From assembly GCA_944324305.1 (NCBI GenBank), contig CALUVV010000001.1, forward strand, positions 310,001-374,000: DNA of 64,000 bases, read 5' to 3'. The notes under the pieces were generated by a model. That model searched no databases and had not been told where the DNA came from. It worked only from the letters and a program-made list of their open reading frames with translations. This document shows positions 59,252 through 64,000 of this stretch, in pieces (the stretch's first letter is position 1; every line of letters begins with the position of its first letter). The position numbers were made by a program, and so were the translations under genes. The stretch comes from Candidatus Gastranaerophilales bacterium (GTDB taxonomy: Bacteria; Cyanobacteriota; Vampirovibrionia; Gastranaerophilales; Gastranaerophilaceae).

Positions 59252-61363
59252 TTACTCCATAGCATATGATTCACCGATTGAATCTATTGCCTCAACTTTA
59301 ATATCAGTAATCAATTCCGAATACGAAATTACCACAATAGTCGGAATATGACGCTCAAGTAATTGATATAAAGGCAGGCGAATTCTCGGAGAACAAAGGA
59401 TTACCGGCTGCTGTCCGCATGCCTGATGCGCTCTCATCAATGTTGTTGCGGTTGTTTCAATCAATTCCTGAACCTGCATAGGATTTAAAAGGAACATTGT
59501 ACCGAGCTCTGTTCTCTGACAGCTGTCATCGAGTGTTTTTTCCCATTCGGGCGAAAGTGTCAGAGCATATAAAACTTTATCATCGCCGACATTGGACAAA
59601 CAAATTTGACGCCCCAAAGCAGCCCTTAAACGTTCCGACAAAATGTCGGGTTCTTTTGAAAATCTTGCATAATCGCAAAGTCTTTCAAAAACAAATATAA
59701 TATCTTTTATAGAAACTTTTTCACGTATTAAGTTAACAAATATTTTTCTCAAATCGCTTGTAGAAATGATTGTCGGAACAAGGTCATTTACGAGTGTCGG
59801 GTCTTGTGAGCGGACAAGTTCCATAAGTTTAAGAACATCTGTCTTTGTCATAACCTCATCAACATGTTTTCTTACACATTCTTGCAGGTGCGTAACAATA
59901 ACATCGGTAGAGTCAACGGCAGTAACGGAACGAGCCATTTTTGCATCCTCAGGAGAAATCCAGTATGCCTGTGTTTGATATGTCGGGTCAATACCTATAA
60001 TTGCATCTTGCGGAACTTCTTTTTTCATTGCATCCCACTGGTCAGCAATAACCATAAGTTTTCCCGGGTAAACATATCCCGTTGCAACAGTGTTTCCGCG
60101 GATAGAAATCATATATTCATTCGCATCAAGAGCTGATGAATCCATAATTCTTATGTTTGGCAGAATATAGCCGAGTTCATCGGTAACTCTTTGACGTAAA
60201 GCAGCGATTTTGGCAAGCAGCTGGCCTTCCTGATCAGGGTCGGCAATTACAAGAAGATTTGAACCGACCTGTAAGCTTAAAACATCAACCCCTAAGCGTT
60301 CGTACATTCTGTTCGGGTTAACAAGATCCTGCATATTCTGGCGCACATTTTCCAATTGCCCCAATTGAGATTGAACATCCGCATTAATTAAAGTAGAGAA
60401 GCCTGCAACAAATAAACCGATTGCAAACAAACAGAACGGCAGGAAAGGAAGCCCCGTACCCTGCCAGAACCACGTATGCCCCGTAATTGCAAGGAAAAAT
60501 AAGAATAAAGAAGCCAAAAATAATGCATTCGGCTTGCTTACGATTTGTCCCGTAACATCTGAACCTAAAGAATTAGCAGCAGAAGAACGGGTCATAAATA
60601 CACCGGCAGCGATTGACATTAAAAGTGAAGGCAATTGAGATGCCAAACCGTCGCCGATTGTTAATATAGTATATTTGGAAACAGCGTCCGCAACAGGCAT
60701 CTGGTTCATCAAACACCCTATGCATAAACCGCCGATAATATTAATTAACACAATAATAATACCTGCAATGGTATCCCCTTTTACGAATTTCATAGCACCG
60801 TCCATGCTACCGAAAAGGTTTGATTCTCTTTGCAGGTCTTCACGTTTTTTAGTCGCTTCTTCAGGCGAAATTAAACCTGCGTTAAAATCCGCATCAATAG
60901 TCATCTGTTTACCGGGCATAGCGTCCAATGCGAAACGTGCGGCAACTTCGGCGATACGTTCGGCACCTTTTGTAATAACCATAAACTGCACAACCGTAAT
61001 GATAAGGAAGATTACGCCGCCTACAATCATGTTCCCGCCGGTTACGAACGTTCCGAATGCGTGAATTACTTCACCCGCTTCACCCTTTGACAGAATAAGC
61101 CTTGTTGACGCAATTGACAATACCAGCCTGAACATTGTTCCGATAAGAATAATAGACGGGAATGAAGCTAATTCCAATGTCTTTTTAACGTACAGAGAAA
61201 TCATCAAAAGAACAACGCCCAGTGCAATATTTAAGCTTATGCAGAAGTTAACAACCCAGTTCGGAAGCTCAACGAGCAACAGAACGATAAGCAATAATAC
61301 AAATATTGCCATAAAAACTTCGCTTAAATTTGTTCCTCCGCCTTGTGCCTGTTCCTGTGCCAT
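59252..61363 (-). CDS. flhA: Flagellar/type III export gate protein FlhA (SctV family)
   Basis: 703 residues. N-terminal eight-helix membrane part (residues 15-330) with the FHIPEP-family signature ALDAMPGKQMTIDADFNAGLI, plus SMDGAMKFVKGD and IAGIIIVLINIIGG; C-terminal cytosolic domain with the docking segment (LTLSPEWEKTLDD). It forms the nonameric export gate. Some segments (FLIITVVQFMVITKG, GAMKFVKGD) read more like injectisome SctV than typical FlhA, but the FliF-like gene upstream favours a flagellar-type system. Overlaps the fliH stop by one base. Confidence 0.88.
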   Translation of the reverse strand: MAQEQAQGGGTNLSEVFMAIFVLLLIVLLLVELPNWVVNFCISLNIALGVVLLMISLYVKKTLELASFPSIILIGTMFRLVLSIASTRLILSKGEAGEVIHAFGTFVTGGNMIVGGVIFLIITVVQFMVITKGAERIAEVAARFALDAMPGKQMTIDADFNAGLISPEEATKKREDLQRESNLFGSMDGAMKFVKGDTIAGIIIVLINIIGGLCIGCLMNQMPVADAVSKYTILTIGDGLASQLPSLLMSIAAGVFMTRSSAANSLGSDVTGQIVSKPNALFLASLFLFFLAITGHTWFWQGTGLPFLPFCLFAIGLFVAGFSTLINADVQSQLGQLENVRQNMQDLVNPNRMYERLGVDVLSLQVGSNLLVIADPDQEGQLLAKIAALRQRVTDELGYILPNIRIMDSSALDANEYMISIRGNTVATGYVYPGKLMVIADQWDAMKKEVPQDAIIGIDPTYQTQAYWISPEDAKMARSVTAVDSTDVIVTHLQECVRKHVDEVMTKTDVLKLMELVRSQDPTLVNDLVPTIISTSDLRKIFVNLIREKVSIKDIIFVFERLCDYARFSKEPDILSERLRAALGRQICLSNVGDDKVLYALTLSPEWEKTLDDSCQRTELGTMFLLNPMQVQELIETTATTLMRAHQACGQQPVILCSPRIRLPLYQLLERHIPTIVVISYSELITDIKVEAIDSIGESYAME

Positions 61364-62058
61364 TAAATTTCTTTCAGAGCCTCGCTTATTACTGCCAATT
61401 GAGTTTCAATTGTCGCATCTATCACACCGTTAGTGGTCGTAACCATACAACCGCCTTCCATTATTGTTTCATCGGGTACAATAAGCACCTTAGCTTCAAG
61501 TCCGACGTTGTTCATTACTTCGGGAATTTCCGCTTTTAACAAAGACACCTGAACAGGGTTTACCCTCAATGTAATCTTTGTTTCTTCTTTTGACAAGCCC
61601 TTCAATATTTCCGTAATATTATCGAGGATAATTGTCGGATCTTGCTGTAATTCTTTTTTAATAATTTTTTGTGCAATTTCAACACTTATTTCCATAATGT
61701 CGGGAGCTATGTATTCAAATACTTCCTGCTTTGCGGAAAGAAATGCTGTTATCGCATTTTTTACGTCTTCCAAATCCGCGCGAGCCTGCGACAAACCGTC
61801 CTGATAACCTTCTTTTGCGGCAGCTTCTTTAATATTTTGAGCTTCTTCTCTGGCACGCGAAATAAGGTTTCTGTCATCAATTCTCCTGAAACCTCTTCTT
61901 CTGTCGCCGCGTCTGCGTTCCTGACGCTGTTTAAAGTCTATGTTGTCAAGGTTAAAAAGGTCAATCTTATCTTCTTCAACCCTGACTTCAGGTTCTTTTT
62001 CAACCTGTTGTTGTGAAATTTCCTCCGCCGGTCTGCCGGATTTCTTTTTGATAATCAT
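61363..62058 (-). CDS. fliH: FliH/SctL-like export stator
   Basis: 231 residues. A basic, disordered N-terminus (RQERRRGDRRRGFRR) is followed by a helical Ala/Glu/Gln stretch (AREEAQNIKEAAAKEGYQDG) and a C-terminal VNPVQVSLLKAEIPEVM...VPDETIMEGGCMVTTTNGVIDATIETQ domain, the shared FliH/V-ATPase-E form. It binds the export ATPase; that gene (fliI) is not between fliH and flhA here. Confidence 0.8.
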   Translation of the reverse strand: MIIKKKSGRPAEEISQQQVEKEPEVRVEEDKIDLFNLDNIDFKQRQERRRGDRRRGFRRIDDRNLISRAREEAQNIKEAAAKEGYQDGLSQARADLEDVKNAITAFLSAKQEVFEYIAPDIMEISVEIAQKIIKKELQQDPTIILDNITEILKGLSKEETKITLRVNPVQVSLLKAEIPEVMNNVGLEAKVLIVPDETIMEGGCMVTTTNGVIDATIETQLAVISEALKEI

Positions 62059-62069
62059 GATTAATTTTA

Positions 62070-63089
62070 TTATACACTATCTTCAAGGTGTGTGGCAATA
62101 ATATTTGCAACTTTCGGTGGAATTTCATAATATTCTCCCTCTAAAGCGCTGAATACAAACTTTTTCACCTTTGAACGTTCGAGCCTTAATGTTTGTTCTA
62201 ATTGTGATTTATCTAAATATTGTGAAACATTTTGAATTTTATTTAAAATTCTTGAAGGGGTAACATTTTGATTTCCTTTCGGAATACTTGTTTTAATTTC
62301 CTGCAGACATCTCAGCGCGGCACCTGCGTCAACTTTTGAACCGAGATCAGGCATTCCCATAAATTTAATAACTGACTGTGCATCATCAGGATTAAATTTA
62401 TTTAAAATTGTCTGCACCTTTTCCTGTTTCATCTTTTGGAAGAGCATTGCAAGTGTAGCAAGTTTCAAAACTTTAGCATCAGCTCCGAGAGGTGCCGGTC
62501 CTGCAGGCATTGCAGCTCCGCCGTTTTGCGGAACGGGCATTCCTGCTGCCTGTGCTTGTGCCTGAGCCTGTGCTTGCGCTTGTTCAGCCTGAGCCTGCTG
62601 CTGCATCATTGCATCTATATTTGATTGGCTTGCGGCTTGCTCCATCAAACCTTCATCAATCAAATTTTTATCTTTTAATTCGGCAATGCAGTCAAGATAT
62701 GTCTTTTTTACGTGGTGTTCTATTAACTGCAGGCACTGGTCCTGAGGCAATCCCTGATGAAAAGCGTTTTTTGCGATTTCAAAAATTGTAAATGCAATTT
62801 TCTGCATAATAGGATCCCAGTACTGCTGAGGGATGCCCGAGCGAATTAAGTCAACAGACTTGTGAAAAGACCATTCCGCAATAATTTGCGTAATCATTAC
62901 GGCCTGGTCAAGGTTAAATCCGAGTGATTCATCATCATATAATGCCTGACCCGCTACAGTTGAAAAATTTAATAAGGTATTTGCAACATAGTTTTCCTGA
63001 TTATCGTTAAAATCAGGAGGAATAAGCTCCAGTGCCTGCTGAGCCAAGTTTTGTGCAAAACCTTTATAATCAAATCCTTGTATTGCCAT
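62070..63089 (-). CDS. FliG-position protein, divergent
   Basis: 339 residues between the FliF- and FliH-like genes, the place of fliG. The C-terminal 140 residues (KVLKLATLAMLFQKMKQEKVQTILNKF; FMGMPDLGSKVDAGAALRCLQEI) have the helical rhythm of FliG armadillo repeats, but the charged torque-helix motif and EHPQ motif are not seen. The N-terminal part is helical, and a Gln/Ala linker (AQAEQAQAQAQAQAQAAG) joins the two. Either a highly diverged FliG or a distinct ring component. Confidence 0.5.
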   Translation of the reverse strand: MAIQGFDYKGFAQNLAQQALELIPPDFNDNQENYVANTLLNFSTVAGQALYDDESLGFNLDQAVMITQIIAEWSFHKSVDLIRSGIPQQYWDPIMQKIAFTIFEIAKNAFHQGLPQDQCLQLIEHHVKKTYLDCIAELKDKNLIDEGLMEQAASQSNIDAMMQQQAQAEQAQAQAQAQAQAAGMPVPQNGGAAMPAGPAPLGADAKVLKLATLAMLFQKMKQEKVQTILNKFNPDDAQSVIKFMGMPDLGSKVDAGAALRCLQEIKTSIPKGNQNVTPSRILNKIQNVSQYLDKSQLEQTLRLERSKVKKFVFSALEGEYYEIPPKVANIIATHLEDSV

Positions 63090-63096
63090 TTTTTAT

Positions 63097-64000
63097 TTAA
63101 CCCTGTTCTATCCAGCTTTTAATCTTTTCACCCGCTTCTTCATCATCAGCATCAGAAAGTTCTGCAGAAAGGTTTGATAAAGTATCTGCGAGTTGTGCAG
63201 GATTTTGCTGCTGAATGTATCCTCTTTGCTGCTGTTCAACAAGCCCCTGTGCAAGCTCTGACTGTCTTTCCGTCAATTGTGCAGCTCTTTGAGATATATC
63301 AGACAATTGCTGTTCCTGTTGAGCTGTTTTTTGTCTTAGCATTTCAACTTCCCGTCTGTTCGCTTCCTGAACCTGCTGAACTTTATTTGAAACAGCTTTA
63401 AATACAATTATTAAACCGATTGCGCTGAGGGCAATTGCAAGCCACCACGGGTTGCCTGTTTCATCAGGTTTCGGAAGATTTGCGGGTCTGTCCGATGCAA
63501 GGTAAGGATCTGTTGAATCTGAAAATGCAATTGAAACATTTTCGGGATTAACTTTCGGACTTGCAGCTTTTGCAATCAATTCTTTCAATTCTTCAAGAGT
63601 TGTGTTTGCAGGGAGTGAGTTTTTATCAAGAGTTACGGCAATTGAAATATCTTCAACCACACCCGGTTTAATATACTCATTTGTCTGAGTTTTGGTAACA
63701 CCGTATTGTGTTTCTCTTGCAGTACGTGAATAATTTCTGTTCTGGCTTGAATCAGATGAGCCGTTTGGCAAGCCGTTCGGAAGATATACGCTTACGGCAT
63801 TAACATTTCTGTTAGTGTCATTTGTTCTGTCGCCCAAACCTTCGGAAAAAGTTTGTTCGGTAACTGAAGCTTTTCTGTTCGGGTCGTAATCAATCGTATA
63901 TTTTTCAACAGGAGCCTGTCTTAAAAATGTGCTTACGGTTGCTACGTAGTTTCCCTGTCCGATAAGTCTGTCCAGCTGCTGATTAACTTTAGCTGTCATA
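63097..64000 (-). CDS. fliF: FliF-like MS-ring protein, 5'-truncated by window edge
   Basis: At least 300 residues are visible; the ATG at 63999 is probably an internal codon, since FliF is about 500 residues and the first visible residues match an internal part (LDRLIGQGNYVATVSTFLRQAP). The RBM3 segment is followed by ETQYGVTKTQTNEYIKPGVVEDISIAVTLDK, the FliF pattern. One membrane helix (WWLAIALSAIGLIIVFKAVS) and a long Gln-rich coiled-coil cytosolic tail (about 100 residues) follow. The tail ends DDEEAGEKIKSWIEQG, comparable to FliF's FliG-binding end. Confidence 0.8.
   Translation of the reverse strand, partial: MTAKVNQQLDRLIGQGNYVATVSTFLRQAPVEKYTIDYDPNRKASVTEQTFSEGLGDRTNDTNRNVNAVSVYLPNGLPNGSSDSSQNRNYSRTARETQYGVTKTQTNEYIKPGVVEDISIAVTLDKNSLPANTTLEELKELIAKAASPKVNPENVSIAFSDSTDPYLASDRPANLPKPDETGNPWWLAIALSAIGLIIVFKAVSNKVQQVQEANRREVEMLRQKTAQQEQQLSDISQRAAQLTERQSELAQGLVEQQQRGYIQQQNPAQLADTLSNLSAELSDADDEEAGEKIKSWIEQG

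Overview
The window is AT-rich bacterial DNA, probably from a gut, non-photosynthetic cyanobacterial relative (Melainabacteria/Vampirovibrionia, Gastranaerophilales-like). This is inferred from the many pilin-like proteins with a GFTLAEVL(I/V)TLGIIGVVAA N-terminus, the diderm set (TolC, AsmA-like protein, TamB-sized protein, flagellar-type export genes), the bioF-bioG-bioC biotin module, and a prophage tail resembling the cyanophage Pam3 baseplate. No marker gene such as 16S rRNA is present, so the assignment is tentative.

Region 1 (1-8.7 kb) is the right end of a contractile-tail prophage: baseplate plug, hub fused to an M23 peptidase, Gp138-type spike, gp25-like wedge, J-like wedge, DUF2612 wedge, collar-type tail fibre, fibre chaperone, small lysis-region proteins, a membrane protein and an amidase. 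The tail fibre ends in a 452-bp segment bounded by a perfect 53-bp inverted repeat. It carries the current C-terminus on the + strand and a complete alternative C-terminus on the - strand, with stop codons back to back, so it reads as a host-range inversion switch. Between the fibre chaperone and the lysis region is a 26-residue hydrophobic peptide gene with a convergent antisense RNA, the layout of a type I toxin-antitoxin pair. The amidase is cut short by a perfect 2 x 22-bp palindrome. The prophage ends near a 5' fragment of a tRNA-Ser/Leu-like gene.

Region 2 (8.8-40 kb) is chromosomal: aroA, an NDP-sugar pyrophosphorylase, tRNAs (CAT, Lys-CTT, Pro-GGG, Pro-CGG), a TolC-like protein next to a metal exporter, a PHP phosphoesterase with a nucleotidyltransferase-like partner, feoAB, two U32 proteins, a sugar ABC permease, malQ, maf, a SEC-C protein, a dicarboxylate/glutamate symporter, queF, yraN and recF. 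Three prepilin loci here each sit beside a small XRE-type regulator with repeated operator-like sequences in between.

Region 3 (40-64 kb) holds pilT, five more prepilin genes, bioFGC, aroQ, a degenerate histidine kinase, a MalK/UgpC-type ATPase, rubrerythrin, a 1,484-residue AsmA-like protein, yidD and an operon fliF / FliG-position protein / fliH / flhA that runs off the window.

The most unusual feature is a set of five C/G mononucleotide tracts, each exactly 10 long. Four lie in front of or within the leader of prepilin genes. In three of these the ATG-initiated frame is broken and would be restored by 11 (or 8) G; the fourth behaves the same way if its upstream Shine-Dalgarno start is used. 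The fifth lies in the nucleotidyltransferase-like gene, which is in frame at 10. This looks like a multi-locus slipped-strand phase-variation system for pilin-like surface proteins, although consensus length error must be excluded. A second genome-wide pattern is that at least eleven genes lacking a Shine-Dalgarno have a TATAAT-like -10 exactly six bases before ATG, indicating widespread leaderless transcription.
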